From Bacilli bacterium (GTDB taxonomy: Bacteria > Bacillota_I > Bacilli_A > RF39 > UBA660), in contig JAFXZI010000012.1 of NCBI GenBank assembly GCA_017541325.1, positions 62,001 to 126,000 of the forward strand: a DNA stretch of 64,000 nucleotides. Direction: 5' to 3'. A program made the translations under genes and the position numbers. This document shows positions 63,700-64,000 of the stretch, piece by piece. The notes beneath the pieces were generated by a model. It made no database searches. It saw only the letters and a program-made list of their open reading frames with translations, and was not told where the DNA came from. How positions within the stretch are numbered: position 1 is the stretch's first letter; each line of letters starts with the position of its first letter.

Positions 63700-64000
63700 T
63701 TAATCACCCACTAATCTAAACCAATCATTATTTAATTCATCTAATTCTTTTTGCTTATTCTTTAATTTAATATTTATTTCATTTGCTTTATTATGATCTA
63801 AATACACTTCTTCAGTTAAAAGACTCTCTTCTAATTTTTTAATTTCTATTTCTAGTTTTTCAATTTTCTTTTCAAGATTTCTTATTTCTTTATTATTAGA
63901 TTCTTTTCTTGTTTTCTTAATGTTTCTTTCTATAATTATTTCTTCTTTATTCTTTTCTTTTTCAATATACTCATCATATGTATACGGAAAATATTCTACA
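63700..64000 (-). CDS. ABC-F ATPase, partial (C-terminus only)
   Basis: Frame open to the right edge, ending KELDELNNDWFRLVGD and TAA (63700-63702). The visible part is VEYFPYTYDEYIEKEKNK, then a basic and acidic coiled coil (EIRNLEKKIEKLEIEIKKLEE), the usual C-terminal extension of ABC-F translation factors after the second ATPase domain. No ATPase motif lies inside the window, so the call rests on the tail. Confidence 0.65.
   Translation of the reverse strand, partial: VEYFPYTYDEYIEKEKNKEEIIIERNIKKTRKESNNKEIRNLEKKIEKLEIEIKKLEESLLTEEVYLDHNKANEINIKLKNKQKELDELNNDWFRLVGD

Noticed and set aside
1-64000. CRISPR array, transposase, prophage or integrase
   Set aside because: No spaced repeats, no inverted-repeat ends with a transposase, and no phage structural genes were seen.
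1-64000. tRNA or rRNA genes
   Set aside because: No T-loop (GGTTCRANNCC) with matching acceptor stems, and no rRNA-like sequence on either strand.

Overview
The window is AT-rich chromosomal DNA from a low-GC Firmicute of the Bacilli/Mycoplasmatota side of the tree. Nearest-looking groups are uncultured gut Bacilli, for example RF39- or Erysipelotrichales-like organisms; the exact lineage is inferred. Evidence: AddAB, RecD2, ParCE, DnaI, T-box riboswitches, class B sortase pili, an mraZ-rsmH-ftsL-PBP cluster (so it has a cell wall), and extended Shine-Dalgarno sites. TGA is a normal stop: cdsA ends in a TGA that overlaps the ATG of rseP, so this is not the Mycoplasma code. Almost every gene is on the minus strand. 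Clear plus-strand genes are only peptide deformylase and an SGNH hydrolase, which suggests one replichore read with the fork. No tRNA, rRNA, insertion sequence, phage gene or CRISPR array was found.

Layout from left to right. 1-17 kb: a partial gpsA, holA, a large CPBP membrane protease, an alanine T-box operon (cmk-alaS), an AI-2E family protein, recD2, def, a type IV pilin-like protein fused to a Hint domain, and the cell-division start mraZ-rsmH-ftsL-PBP with its promoter and MraZ operators. 17-22.5 kb is the most accessory-looking stretch. It has a small membrane protein, an SGNH hydrolase, an 887-aa adenosine-deaminase-like protein with a small membrane partner, and a ~590-nt gene-free block that looks like a large structured RNA. 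22.2-27.7 kb: a threonine T-box operon with a TGS-less thrS, a degenerate RNB-domain protein and DnaI. 27.7-30 kb: prepilin peptidase and a GspF/PilC protein. 30-45 kb: CBS-type pyrophosphatase, topoisomerase IV, AddAB, QueA and RuvAB.

45-56.5 kb: an LRR protein coupled to a transglutaminase-fold protein without catalytic residues, a short-armed SMC, and a sortase-assembled pilus locus (tip/adhesin, major pilin, signal-peptidase-like protein, minor pilin, class B sortase). 56.5-64 kb: envelope and translation genes (rseP, cdsA, uppS, khpA, rpsP), an ABC exporter behind a 25-codon leader ORF, a histidine phosphatase, a papain/transglutaminase-like protein, and the C-terminus of an ABC-F ATPase.

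The best candidates for undescribed biology are the ~590-nt RNA next to the deaminase-like pair, the pilin-Hint fusion, and three families that keep a recognisable fold but have lost key residues (deaminase-like, RNB-like, transglutaminase-like). All identifications come from reading motifs by eye. No database search was run.
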